The notes: a model not told the origin generated them from the letters alone. A stretch of DNA of 64,000 nucleotides from Agromyces cerinus subsp. cerinus (GCF_900142065.1 NZ_FSRJ01000003.1:124001-188000), one strand, 5' to 3'; positions 8,751 to 17,760 are shown, counted from the stretch's first letter. Program-made: numbers and translations.

Positions 8751-9731
8751 TCACACGCCGTCGAGATCCTCGCCGAGATCAGTAAGGATCCGACGCAGGT
8801 CCTGAACCGTCGCGAAATCTACCGTGATCTGGCCTTTTCTTGCACCCAGAGTGATCTTCACGCGGGTGTTCAGCCTGTCGCCCAAACGAGCAGCCAGGTC
8901 CTCCAGGAAATCCTGACGCTTGCCGGCTGCAGGCTTCGGACGCGAGGTCTTCGGCTCCTTCGTCGCCACGGCCTCGGCAGCACGAACGGAGAGCTCTTCG
9001 TTCACGATCTTGTCGGCGAACCGCTGCATCTCGACGGCATCATCGCCGATCGACAGGATCGCACGAGCATGGCCGGCGCTCAGCACACCGGCCGCCACGC
9101 GGAGCTGCACCGGCTCGGGGAGGCGCAGCAGTCGGAGCGTGTTCGAGATCTGCGGACGCGATCGACCGATGCGCGAAGCGAGCTGTTCCTGTGTGATGCC
9201 GAAGTCTGCCAACAGTTGCTGGTACGCGGAGGCTTCTTCGAGCGGGTTCAGCTGAGAGCGGTGCAGGTTCTCGAGCAGCGCGTCGCGCAGCATGTCCTCG
9301 TTCGCGGTGTCCTTCACGACCGCCGGGATCGAGTCGAGACCCGCTGCCTTGGTGGCGCGAAGGCGGCGCTCGCCCATGACGAGTTCGTACTTGCCAGCGA
9401 GCTCCGGGTGCCGCCGAACGACGATCGGTTGCAGCACGCCGAACTCGCGCACGCTGTGCACGAGCTCGGCGAGGTCGTCGGGATCGAAGACGCTACGCGG
9501 CTGGTGAGCGTTTGGCAGAATGTCGTTCGGATCGAGTCGGGCCAGGTGAGCGCCGGGAACCGTGACGAGCCCTTCTGCCGATGCGGCCTGTTCGACCACC
9601 GCGACCGCAGTGGGCTGCTGAGTATCTGACTCGGGGAAGAACACGTCGACCGGGCGCGCTCGCGTGCTGTCTTCACCGCTCGGAATCAGTGCACCGATTC
9701 CACGTCCGAGGCCGGTTCGTTTCGTTGCCAT
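8751..9731 (-). CDS. parB: Chromosome partitioning protein ParB
   Basis: 326-residue CTP-dependent DNA clamp that loads at parS and spreads along the origin region. Order of parts: N-terminal ParA-activating segment RGIGALIP (about 10-17), CTPase/ParB-N domain with QPRSVFD and the CTP-binding GERR (120-123), a helix-turn-helix around 178-200 (GITQEQLASRIGRSRPQIS), a linker, and a C-terminal dimerisation domain. Its ATG overlaps the parA stop by one base (TGATG), so parA-parB are coupled. Six parS sites lie within the 6 kb upstream. Confidence 0.97.
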   Translation of the reverse strand: MATKRTGLGRGIGALIPSGEDSTRARPVDVFFPESDTQQPTAVAVVEQAASAEGLVTVPGAHLARLDPNDILPNAHQPRSVFDPDDLAELVHSVREFGVLQPIVVRRHPELAGKYELVMGERRLRATKAAGLDSIPAVVKDTANEDMLRDALLENLHRSQLNPLEEASAYQQLLADFGITQEQLASRIGRSRPQISNTLRLLRLPEPVQLRVAAGVLSAGHARAILSIGDDAVEMQRFADKIVNEELSVRAAEAVATKEPKTSRPKPAAGKRQDFLEDLAARLGDRLNTRVKITLGARKGQITVDFATVQDLRRILTDLGEDLDGV

Positions 9732-11512
9732 CAGTTCGACTCCTCGGGTGTTGCTGCTCCGCGACGAGCGATTTCGGCGGCTGCCTCTCGATACGACAGG
9801 GATCCGGTCGACCCGAAGTCGTAGCTGATCACGCTCTGACCATAACTCGGTGCCTCGGACACGCGAACCGATCGGGGAATGATCGTCTCCAGCGTCTGGA
9901 CGGGGAAGTGGTCGCGAACCTCCTGCGCCACCTGCTGGGCGAGGTTCGTGCGCGAGTCGTACATTGTCAGCAGGATCGTCGAGAGGCGGAGCTCAGGATT
10001 GAGGTGCTTCTCGATCAGTTCGATGTTGCTGAGCAACTGCGAGAGCCCCTCGAGTGCGTAGTACTCGCACTGGATCGGGATGAGCACCTCACGGGCCGCG
10101 ACGAATGCGTTGATCGTCAGCAGGCCCAGCGACGGTGGGCAGTCGATGAAGACGTAGTCGTACGGGCGATCCATCGTGGCGAGATGCGCATCGAGTGCCC
10201 TGCGGAGTCGTTGTTCGCGCGCCACGAGCGACACCAGTTCGATCTCGGCACCGGCGAGATGGATCGTCGCCGGGACGCAATCGAGCAATTCGTGCTCGGT
10301 CGACGGCTGCACGACCTCAGCCAGCGAAACGTCGGAAACGAGCACCTCGTAGACGCTCTTGCGTTCGGATCGGTGGTCGACGCCGAGTGCCGTCGACGCA
10401 TTGCCCTGCGGGTCGAGGTCGATCACGAGCACTCGAGCCCCGGCGCGTGCGAGGCCGGCGGCGAGGTTCACGGCGGTGGTCGTCTTACCGACGCCACCTT
10501 TCTGATTGGAGATCGTCAGCACGCGAGTCGATGGCGGAAGGGGGAGGACCGCTTCATCGAGTGCATTGCGCCGACGGGTCTCATCGGCGAGTTCGTAAGC
10601 CAGGGGAGTTCCTCCGTGATCTGACGATGTTTCACGTGAAACATCGGGGGCTTCGGTTGGTTCGTGGGGTGCCACCGGCGCAGTGGACGGGGCAACAGGA
10701 GGCGCGGACTCGGCGACCGGGGGAGCGTCCGCGACAGACGGCGTTGCCGGAGCGATGATCGCTGGCACCTCGGGCGGAGCGGGGTGCTGGACGACTGCCG
10801 TGGGCGTCACTGCCACTTCCGCAATTTCCGGCGCAGAGCCCTGCGGTGCAGCTGCCTCGGGCGCGAGGCTCGTGTTCGCCGGCGCCCCCTCGCTGTCGTG
10901 GGTGCTCTCGGCGGTGCCGGTGGGGGCGGTGCGCGTCGGGTGCAATGCTGAAGCGGTGTCGGCGGTGGCGTCACCGACGATTTCGCGGATCAGATCCTCG
11001 AGCAGTCGGTCAGGGCCGGTGGAGTGATGCTCCGCGGTGGTCTCCGCGGGATCGACGTCTGCAGTGAGCGCGGCAGCGGTCGCGGCGTCCCAATCGATGC
11101 TGCGCGACACGCTCTCGTGAGCCGGTGCCACCTCCGGCAGCTCGGTGGTCTCGCGGCCCGAAGGGCCTTCGTGGCCAGGCCGCGGCGCGGTCGAAGTTGC
11201 GTCTTCAGAATCTGCGACACGGACGGCGGTGGGCTCGACTGCCGATGACGCCCCGCTGTCGTACTGACGAACGGCGGCGGAGGCCGAGTCGGAACCCGCG
11301 GTGGGTGCGCCGAGTCGAACCTCAGGGCTCCATTCGGCGAACTGCTGCGAATCGCGCGCGGGCGTTGGATCAGCCTGCGGCACCGCTTCGGGCGATGGCC
11401 CGACAACGGTCGGCGGGGTGGATCTCACGTGCGTGGTGCCGCCCACGGGTTCATCGGGGGAGGGCTGAGGGCGCTTGCGGTGAAACCATCCACGTCCCCC
11501 GCCCTGTGCCAT
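9731..11512 (-). CDS. parA: Chromosome partitioning ATPase ParA with long N-terminal extension
   Basis: Deviant Walker A ATPase that moves ParB-parS complexes over the nucleoid. The core (about residue 300 to 593) has KGGVGKTTT at 338-346, a DLDPQGN segment, the Walker B FIDCPPSLGL, and a DNA-binding C-terminal region. Usual ParA proteins are about 260-330 residues; this one has some 290 extra N-terminal residues rich in Ala, Pro, Thr, Glu and Ser, with no predicted fold. Codon use in the extension looks coding (third positions mostly G/C), and the only in-frame ATG is at 11512, preceded by GGAG. A parS site inside the gene encodes VSRET at 291-295. GTG or TTG internal starts cannot be excluded. 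Confidence 0.93.
   Translation of the reverse strand: MAQGGGRGWFHRKRPQPSPDEPVGGTTHVRSTPPTVVGPSPEAVPQADPTPARDSQQFAEWSPEVRLGAPTAGSDSASAAVRQYDSGASSAVEPTAVRVADSEDATSTAPRPGHEGPSGRETTELPEVAPAHESVSRSIDWDAATAAALTADVDPAETTAEHHSTGPDRLLEDLIREIVGDATADTASALHPTRTAPTGTAESTHDSEGAPANTSLAPEAAAPQGSAPEIAEVAVTPTAVVQHPAPPEVPAIIAPATPSVADAPPVAESAPPVAPSTAPVAPHEPTEAPDVSRETSSDHGGTPLAYELADETRRRNALDEAVLPLPPSTRVLTISNQKGGVGKTTTAVNLAAGLARAGARVLVIDLDPQGNASTALGVDHRSERKSVYEVLVSDVSLAEVVQPSTEHELLDCVPATIHLAGAEIELVSLVAREQRLRRALDAHLATMDRPYDYVFIDCPPSLGLLTINAFVAAREVLIPIQCEYYALEGLSQLLSNIELIEKHLNPELRLSTILLTMYDSRTNLAQQVAQEVRDHFPVQTLETIIPRSVRVSEAPSYGQSVISYDFGSTGSLSYREAAAEIARRGAATPEESN
10628..10643. other. parS site 1 (inside parA)
   Basis: Perfect 16-bp palindrome TGTTTCACGTGAAACA, the universal ParB-binding site. 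In the parA frame it is read as part of Val-Ser-Arg-Glu-Thr. Confidence 0.95.
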
Positions 11513-11779
11513 GCCGACGCTCCAAATCCTTGGTATTCGAGAGATTCGCCGCGTTCTGCGGTGTCCTCGATCCGAGAGTCAAGCCTAACCGCCGCGACCG
11601 ACTCTCAAGATGAAACACGAGCGAACTCCGGCAGATCCGGACCGATCGTCCTGGCGAGGCTGAGTCGCCCGGCCGGCGGCCCCGACCGGGCCCGGCCTCG
11701 GTGCCGTATCCGGGTGGTGTCGAGGTCTCGGCGCCGTGCTGGGCCGACCGGACCCGTCCGCTTCTGCTTCCGGACGTGG

Positions 11780-11795
11780 TGTTTCACGTGAAACA
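11780..11795. other. parS site 2
   Basis: Perfect TGTTTCACGTGAAACA, about 270 bp upstream of parA. Confidence 0.95.
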
Positions 11796-12112
11796 TTCGG
11801 TTCGTTGTCGTGCTGGCCCCCACCCTCCTGCTCGTCGGCGATACGGGCTGGGGTGACCAGAAGTGCGGGCGTAGGGATCGCGACTGCAACCCGAAGGCGG
11901 TGATCATCTCCAGCGCGAGCGTCCTCTGGCGCTGCGGGCGAGACGGGAGTCCGTGGTGCGGCATCGACCTGAATGCGTCAACTGCACGCGAGGAGTCCAA
12001 GCGCTCGATCGATCTGAGCGCACTGGTCGATGGGACCGATACTGCGTGCTGGTCGAGCCAACAGCGCCTCGGCTCACTCGCCCCATCTGTGAGCGTCCAT
12101 GGTGGATCGTGA

Positions 12113-12128
12113 TGTTTCACGTGAAACA
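12113..12128. other. parS site 3
   Basis: Perfect TGTTTCACGTGAAACA in non-coding DNA, 333 bp from site 2. Confidence 0.95.
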
Positions 12129-12599
12129 TCGCCTGCCCCGCGTCCCCGCGTCCCCGCGACTCCTCGCAACTGCAGCAACCTCGATCAGGCAGTGCCGCGA
12201 GGGAGGCCATCGCATCGAACCGCCCGCCGGTATCCACTGAGCTCGGACCGGCCCGCCAGGTATCCGATCACCCTGTCCATGTGCGCGCCGCGACGGCTCC
12301 CGCGTCCGCGCACCGTGGTTCCGCGTCTGTGCACCGTCATTCCGTGACCTTGAGCAGTCGCACGGCATTCACGCCCATCGGCTGAGACTGCACCGGGGCA
12401 GCGAGCGCAGGAACCAGGAGTTGAGCGTTCGATCACTCATCACCTGCAGCACCGACCACATCGCGTCGACCGGGTCTGCAGCGACGGACAGGAGATGGGC
12501 AGCGATTAAGGGGTCCGTGCGACAGGTTCGCCCGCGCGAACCCGCAGACCTGGGCTGCGGGCAGCGACCGCCATCGCCGGTGAGCTATTCGGTGAGGAG

Positions 12600-12930
12600 C
12601 TGAAGGTCGGGGTCGTGGGGTCCGGGCTCGAGGTTCGAGGGGGGCGAGTGTTCGGGGTTCGCGGACTCGGGTGTTCGGGGTTCGCGGTTCGGGGTTCGAG
12701 GTTCGAGGGGGCGAGGGGCGAGGGGTACAGGATCGAGGGTTCGAGGTTCGAGGTTCGAGGTTCGAGGACTCGAGGTTCGAGGGGTCGAGGGGACGTGGGT
12801 TCGAGGTTCGAGGGTCGAGGGCACGAGGGCACGAGGTTCGAGGGCACGAGGGCACGAGGTTCGAGGTTCGAGGGCACGAGGTTCGAGGCTCGCAGTCGAG
12901 GTTGGCGGGCCCAAAGGTCGCGGGGTCACG
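12600..12930. repeat. Degenerate tandem array with 7-bp unit GAGGTTC
   Basis: Roughly 330 bp built mainly from the heptamer GAGGTTC and variants (GAGGGCAC, GGGGTTCG). Perfect runs of four units occur near 12737-12766. Because 7 is not a multiple of 3, every reading frame cycles through a 7-residue pattern, so it is not a coding repeat. The plus strand is strongly G-rich. Confidence 0.85.
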
Positions 12931-13531
12931 GTTCAAGACGGAGAAGATTCTCGGCGTCGAGGATCCGGTCCGTTGGTCCGGGATCGGGACTCGGGCGCGG
13001 GAATCAGTACATGACGTCAAGCAGCAGACCTTCGGACCTTGAACGACGGGACACGACGTTCGTGGGTCCGATTCCCGATCCGGGATTGCCGAGCAGGGTC
13101 TCGGGGGGCGTGGGTTCTGACTTTCGGCCGATGCGATCGGGGCGCTCGATATGGGACATGAGATGAGCCTTGCTTCTCGCGCTGCCGCTTGTGAGGACGG
13201 AGGTGAGGCAGGGGCGGGGAGACCCGGGGATCGAGGACAGGGGACCGAGGACCGAAAGGCGAGGTCAAGGAGCGAGATCAAGAGGGCGGAACCCCGGCGG
13301 GACAGCACCACGGCGCGACAGCACCACGGCGGGGGAGGAACACAGGGAGCAGACCACACGAAGCGGGAACCCGGGAAGCGGACCACGGGACGCAAGAACA
13401 CCGCGGACACGACCACGGCGAGCAGGACTCAGGGGGCAGGAATACGAGGGCAGGACACGGAGGAGGAATACAGACCAGGACCCGACAGGGAGCAAGCCAA
13501 CCGAGAGCGAGCGCACCGAGAGCAAGGCCAG

Positions 13532-13601
13532 GGGAGTGAAGCCGCGGGAGTGAGGCCACGGGAGTGAGGCCACGGGAGTGAGGCCACGGGAGCAACGCCA
13601 A
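13532..13601. repeat. Tandem array with 14-bp unit GGGAGTGAGGCCAC
   Basis: Five adjacent 14-bp units: three identical (13546-13587) flanked by one variant on each side. It sits at the right end of a purine-rich stretch that begins near 13190. Confidence 0.85.
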
Positions 13602-14122
13602 AGGAGTGAGATGCGAGCATGGAGAACTGTTCGCGAACGCGCGACATGGTCCTGTGGGGTCCAGGGCCGGAGATGACGCTGGCGCTTGGTCTCCTGGATC
13701 CCCGTGCGTAGACGAGCTCACGCGAATAACGAGCATGACCCTGGCCAGTGGGTCGACCACACTGGATCGGCCGGCGAGGCCCTGCTCCACAGAGCGAGGT
13801 TCGTGATCACGGGTGCCTCGACCTCGGTGGCGGAATCGGGTGCGGACGTCACGGCAGCCCACCGCGGGGCCGCACATCCGGTTCGCCATCACGCGCGACG
13901 ACAGTCGAACGGGTCGCATGGTGGGGTGGATGACACCACGGCGGACGGAGCCATCGCGCGCAACGGCATCGCGGCGTCGGACCGAGTCCTCAGCGGTCAT
14001 CCGTGAGGGCTGCAGATGCGGCAGGGAAACACTCGGTCGGACAGCGCCGCCATCTCGTACTGGCCCGTTGGAACGGAGCACACGGGCATTCCAGCCTGAC
14101 TCGCTCGCAACGCGGCGACCGA

Positions 14123-14138
14123 TGTTTCACGTGAAACG
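14123..14138. other. parS site 4 (15/16 match)
   Basis: TGTTTCACGTGAAACG; only the last base deviates from the palindrome. Confidence 0.88.
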
Positions 14139-14473
14139 CACCGCCTCGATTCCAGAGATCATGCTGCCACGGCCCAGGCGGCCGGGTGGATCGGTGGGTA
14201 CCGCTCTCCGGACGCTCGGCCCAGCTGTACCGCGAGGGTGGTGCCATGTCGGCGACGCTCAGTGGCGCACGAAGCAGCTTGAGCGGCAGCGAAGCAGGGT
14301 TGAATCGCCGGGGCTACGAGAAAATGGGGTAGCGACTGCTCCGACCCGCGAACTCAAGCGATCTACGGATCACAGGGGAGACCGCCCCGTCCGCCATCCA
14401 CACAGGCCGGCGGTCACACACGACGGCGGGGTGGTGAGATACCTTGCTCGAGGCGACGAGCTCGCGGAACCGG

Positions 14474-14489
14474 TGTTTCACGTGAAACA
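14474..14489. other. parS site 5
   Basis: Perfect TGTTTCACGTGAAACA in non-coding DNA. Confidence 0.95.
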
Positions 14490-15155
14490 TCACCCATCCA
14501 CACATGCGTGGGGAACTTCGAGACTTCGGTACGAGCCCGTGCCTCACCCAGCGCACGACGGTCGCGTGCACCATGCGCTCCTCGAGCGCCGGATCAAGCG
14601 GCCGCGAAGAACTCTTCGCCGCGCGACCCCAGCATCTCGGTGCGAACGGCACGCCACCTCGCCGCCGTATCCAGAGATCGGGGAGCATGCCATGACGAAC
14701 GGTAATCATCACATCGCGTCAGTGGTCCGTGCCCTGAGTCAACGCAACAGGCGCACCGCCGGCACTCCGACGCACCGCCGCCATTCCGACGCACCGCACG
14801 ACTGCCGCCTCCACTGCTCCTCGACGAACGCACCACGTACGAACGGCACCACGATGGCCGCGGACATGCTGGGTGCATGCGGTCTCGCCAACCGTGAAGG
14901 CCAGCTGCGGGGGAGTCGGGGCGGAGCGCCAGGCCGATCTCACGATCAGACAACTGGCGAGGCCCGCCACGCGGGCTTCGTGAACAACACCGCACTCGAC
15001 GCCCGCCGCGAGGACATGAGCCCGTGAACACCGGGCGTCGACGCCGGCCGGATCGACCGCACGCAACACACGACGGGTCGCGTCAGCCGGACTTGCATGA
15101 GCAGCAACGAGATCGCCGGGCGCAGAGCGCACCCCCGAGATCACGCCGGATACGT

Positions 15156-15809
15156 TCAGCCCGCGGTAGCGCGGAACACCCTCGTGACCTCGGAGACGAC
15201 ACCCTCGCCGAGCACCAGCACCTCGACGTCGTGCAGGTGGTACTTGCGGATGACCTTCTCGGCGGCGCCGATCTCTCCGTCGACTCCGGCGCCCTTCATG
15301 AGCACGAGCTCACCACCGGGACGCAGCAGGGGAGCGGTCACGGGGATGAGCGTGCGGAGCGCGCTCACGGCGCGTGCCGTGACCTGGTCGAGCGAGTCGA
15401 ACAGCTTGGACTCTTCAGCGCGGGCGCGCACGACCGTCACGTTCGAGAGCCCGAGTTCCTCGGCCTGACGCTCGAGCCACGCCACGCGTCGCTCCATCGG
15501 TTCGATGAGGGTGAACGAGACATCCGGTCGCATGATCGCGAGCACGATGCCGGGAAGGCCCGCGCCGGAACCGACGTCGCCGACCCGCCCCGGCCGCAGC
15601 AGCGGCGCGACCAGGGCACTGTTCAGGATGTGCCGGGTCCACAGACGCGGCAGTTCGAGCGGGCCGATCAGCCCGAGCTCCTCGCCGTGACGGGCAAGGG
15701 CTTCGGTGAATGCCCGCCCGCCCTCGATGTGCTCGCCGAAGAGTTCGACGGCCGCGGCCGGTTCGGGTTCGAGTCCGTCGATCATCGTTTCACGTGAAAC
15801 GTCAGCCAA
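15156..15809 (-). CDS. rsmG: 16S rRNA (guanine(527)-N7)-methyltransferase
   Basis: 217-residue Rossmann methyltransferase (GidB) that methylates G527 of 16S rRNA using S-adenosylmethionine. The SAM loop VGDVGSGAGLPGIVLAI is at about 66-82. The TTG at 15809 gives MADVSRETMIDG; the VSRET is encoded by a parS core, a known feature of GidB proteins in this group. Its start overlaps the end of jag by 8 bases. It is the last gene of the leftward rpmH-rnpA-yidD-yidC-jag-rsmG operon. Confidence 0.95.
   Translation of the reverse strand: MADVSRETMIDGLEPEPAAAVELFGEHIEGGRAFTEALARHGEELGLIGPLELPRLWTRHILNSALVAPLLRPGRVGDVGSGAGLPGIVLAIMRPDVSFTLIEPMERRVAWLERQAEELGLSNVTVVRARAEESKLFDSLDQVTARAVSALRTLIPVTAPLLRPGGELVLMKGAGVDGEIGAAEKVIRKYHLHDVEVLVLGEGVVSEVTRVFRATAG
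15786..15801. other. parS site 6 (inside rsmG start, 14/16 match)
   Basis: CGTTTCACGTGAAACG: the 14-bp core is perfect and the outer bases are altered, still complementary to each other. It is read as VSRET at residues 4-8 of RsmG. Confidence 0.85.
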
Positions 15810-16299
15810 CGCGGGTGATGACCGTGTGACGATCGGAACCCTCGCCGCGCGACTCCGAGTGGAGACCGCGCTCGGCGACGAGGTCGTGCACGAGCTTGCG
15901 CTCGTAGGACGACATCGGGGGCAGGGATGCCTCGGCGGCTCCGCCCTCGATGCGCTCGGCCGCGCGCTCGACGAGACCCGCGAGTTCGTCGCGACGTGCG
16001 TCGCGCGAACCGCCGATGTCGAGGATCAGGCGAGAGAACGCGCCGGTCTTGGTCTGCACCGCGAGGCGGGTGAGCTCCTGGAACGCGCTGACCGTCTCGG
16101 GCTTCGCGAGCAGGTTGAGGTTCGCACCTTCACCGGCGTTGACCGAGACATAGGCGCGACCGTTGCGCGCGTCGATGTCGATGTCGCCATCGAGGTCCAT
16201 GATGTCGAGGAGCTCTTCGATGTAGTCGGCGGCGATGTCGCCCTCTTCCTCGAGCTGCGAGGTCGAGCGGTCAGCTGCGTCGTGCTGTACGTCGGTCAT
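15802..16299 (-). CDS. khpB: Jag/KhpB-type RNA-binding protein
   Basis: 165-residue cytosolic RNA-binding protein. A KH-II-like domain spans about 25-110 (IAADYIEELLDIMDL to GAFSRLILDIGG), followed by an R3H domain (LPPMSSYERKLVHDLV, then HTVI near the C-terminus). The Jag-N domain of Bacillus proteins is replaced by a short acidic head, usual in actinobacteria. It sits between yidC (3 bases away) and rsmG (8-base overlap). Confidence 0.92.
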   Translation of the reverse strand: MTDVQHDAADRSTSQLEEEGDIAADYIEELLDIMDLDGDIDIDARNGRAYVSVNAGEGANLNLLAKPETVSAFQELTRLAVQTKTGAFSRLILDIGGSRDARRDELAGLVERAAERIEGGAAEASLPPMSSYERKLVHDLVAERGLHSESRGEGSDRHTVITRVG

Positions 16300-16302
16300 G
16301 GG

Positions 16303-17256
16303 TTACTTTCCCTGCTTCTTCGCGCGAGCCTTGCTCACGGGCTGCTGGCGCTGGGTCTTCTTCGCCTCAGGCGCTTCGATCTCGGTCGGGGTCTTCTCGT
16401 CGACGACGAGCTTGCCCTTGCGTGCAAGGCGCTCTTCGCGCGCCTTCGCTGCTTCACTGCCCGGCGTCGGCATGTTGCGGATGACGACGAACTGCTGACC
16501 CATGGTCCAGAAGTTCGAGACGAGCCAGTAGAACATGACGCCGATCGGGAAGGCGACACCCGAGAACGCGAACACGAGGGGGAGCAGGTAGAGCATGATG
16601 CGCTGCTGGCGGAACATCGGGCTCGCCTTGGTCTCGGGCGACATGTTCTTCGAGACGATCTGCAGCTGGGTGATGAACTGCGATGCGGTCATCAGCACGA
16701 TCATCGTCGCTGCGATGACCATGACCTGCCACGGGTACTCGCCGTTCATCGCACCGATGAACGTGCCCTTCAGGGGAGCGCCGAGGATCTCCGAGTTCGC
16801 GAACGAGTTGGCGAGGTCCTGCGTGAACACGCCGACACCGGCCTTGTCGTGCTGCGCGTCGTTGAGCACCGAGAACAGGCCGAAGAAGATCGGCATCTGC
16901 AGCAGCAGCGGCAGGCAGGAGGAGAGCGGGTTGGTGCCCGTCTTCTTGTAGAGGTCCATCGTCTCGCGAGACATCGCCTCACGAGAGAACTGGTCCTTCT
17001 TGCCCTTGTACTTGTCCTGGATCTTCTTGAGCTGCGGCGCGACCTCGAGCATGCGGCGCTGGCTCTTGATCTGCTTGACGAAGATCGGGATGAGCGCGGC
17101 CCGGACGACGATGACGAGACCGACGATCGAGAGCACCCACGTCACACCGGCATCGGGGTTGAGCCCGAAGAACGTCCACATCGAGTGGAACGCGACGAGG
17201 ATCAGCTCGATGACCCACTTGATGGGCCAAAGGATCAGGCTGAAGATATCGGGCAT
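16303..17256 (-). CDS. yidC: Membrane protein insertase YidC
   Basis: 317-residue YidC/Oxa1 insertase. Five membrane helices are visible: FSLILWPIKWVIELILV, VTWVLSIVGLVIVVRAALI, SCLPLLLQMPIFFGLFSVL, VMVIAATMIVLMTASQFIT and IMLYLLPLVFAFSGVAF. The conserved hydrophilic-groove arginine is in VRAALIP, and a coiled-coil-like charged loop RRMLEVAPQLKKIQDKYKGK follows. The C-terminus is basic (KKTQRQQPVSKARAKKQGK), suited to ribosome contact. It is 8 bases downstream of yidD. Confidence 0.95.
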   Translation of the reverse strand: MPDIFSLILWPIKWVIELILVAFHSMWTFFGLNPDAGVTWVLSIVGLVIVVRAALIPIFVKQIKSQRRMLEVAPQLKKIQDKYKGKKDQFSREAMSRETMDLYKKTGTNPLSSCLPLLLQMPIFFGLFSVLNDAQHDKAGVGVFTQDLANSFANSEILGAPLKGTFIGAMNGEYPWQVMVIAATMIVLMTASQFITQLQIVSKNMSPETKASPMFRQQRIMLYLLPLVFAFSGVAFPIGVMFYWLVSNFWTMGQQFVVIRNMPTPGSEAAKAREERLARKGKLVVDEKTPTEIEAPEAKKTQRQQPVSKARAKKQGK

Positions 17257-17264
17257 TGGGTGGG

Positions 17265-17759
17265 TCAGTCCTTTCGGAACACGGTGGAGGAGGAGAGCTC
17301 GAGCGCCGCGTCATCGCGGCGAGCACCGGGTGCCGAGACGACCGCGGCACTCGAATCGACGTGAACGTCGTCGATGAGTGCACCGTGGCCGGCGGAGCCG
17401 GAAGTGTGAGAGTGGTCGTGACCCGAAGCGTCGAGATCAGCGGATGTCGCGGCATCCGTCCAACCGGCGGGGACGACCCAGCCGAACCGGGTGACGCCGT
17501 ACCGCGAGTGCTTCGCCGCGCGAACGTCGTCGACACCGCCGGCCGACCAGGGGTTGCATCGGAGAATGCGCCAAGCGGTGAGTGCCGAACCGACCAGGAG
17601 GCCTCGTTGCTGCACCGAGCCGAGTCCGTAGGCGGAACACGACGGGTAGTACCGGCAGACATCGCCGTACAACGGCGAAATCGCGGCCCGATAACCGCGA
17701 ATGAGGAGGACCCCGGCGTTGCGGGGGATGAGCGCAGCGAACAGGACGGCGTTGTTCAC
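17265..17759 (-). CDS. yidD: Membrane protein insertion efficiency factor YidD, C-terminally extended
   Basis: 164-residue protein. The conserved YidD core occupies about residues 8-85 (IRGYRAAISPLYGDVCRYYPSCSAYG, then AWRILRCNPWSAGGVDDV), including the three conserved cysteines. About 80 additional residues follow, acidic and Ser/Asp/His-rich; family members usually end soon after the core. The GTG at 17759 lies directly behind the rnpA stop and has GGAG/AAGGG upstream within rnpA. It assists YidC-dependent insertion. Confidence 0.88.
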   Translation of the reverse strand: MNNAVLFAALIPRNAGVLLIRGYRAAISPLYGDVCRYYPSCSAYGLGSVQQRGLLVGSALTAWRILRCNPWSAGGVDDVRAAKHSRYGVTRFGWVVPAGWTDAATSADLDASGHDHSHTSGSAGHGALIDDVHVDSSAAVVSAPGARRDDAALELSSSTVFRKD

Positions 17760-17760
17760 G

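Larger units (their letters stand above)
11513..15155. other. Gene-free centromere-like region between parA and rsmG
   Basis: About 3.6 kb in which no open frame has a ribosome-binding site, a recognisable domain and a third-position G/C pattern together. The longest open stretches (404 codons on plus from 13813, 210 codons on minus to 11605) translate to Arg/Ser/Pro/His-rich strings in which parS sites appear as FHVKH, which marks them as chance frames. The region holds four parS sites, a 7-bp tandem array and a 14-bp tandem array embedded in a purine-biased stretch. The parA promoter must lie at its left end. No tRNA-like or other RNA gene was recognised. Confidence 0.7.

Noticed and set aside
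11605..12237. 210-codon open frame on the minus strand containing two MFHVKHH-like stretches
   Set aside because: Those stretches are translated parS palindromes; nothing else is protein-like.
12600..12930. CRISPR array or coding repeat protein
   Set aside because: Units are 7 bp without spacers, and the period is not a multiple of 3.
13813..15027. 404-codon open frame on the plus strand in the parS region
   Set aside because: Arg/Ser/Thr/His-rich with parS sites read as FHVKH, no Shine-Dalgarno, no domain; high-GC DNA keeps such frames open by chance.
15706..17364. 552-codon open frame opposite jag and yidC
   Set aside because: Shadow of well-identified genes on the other strand; Arg/His/Glu-rich without domains.
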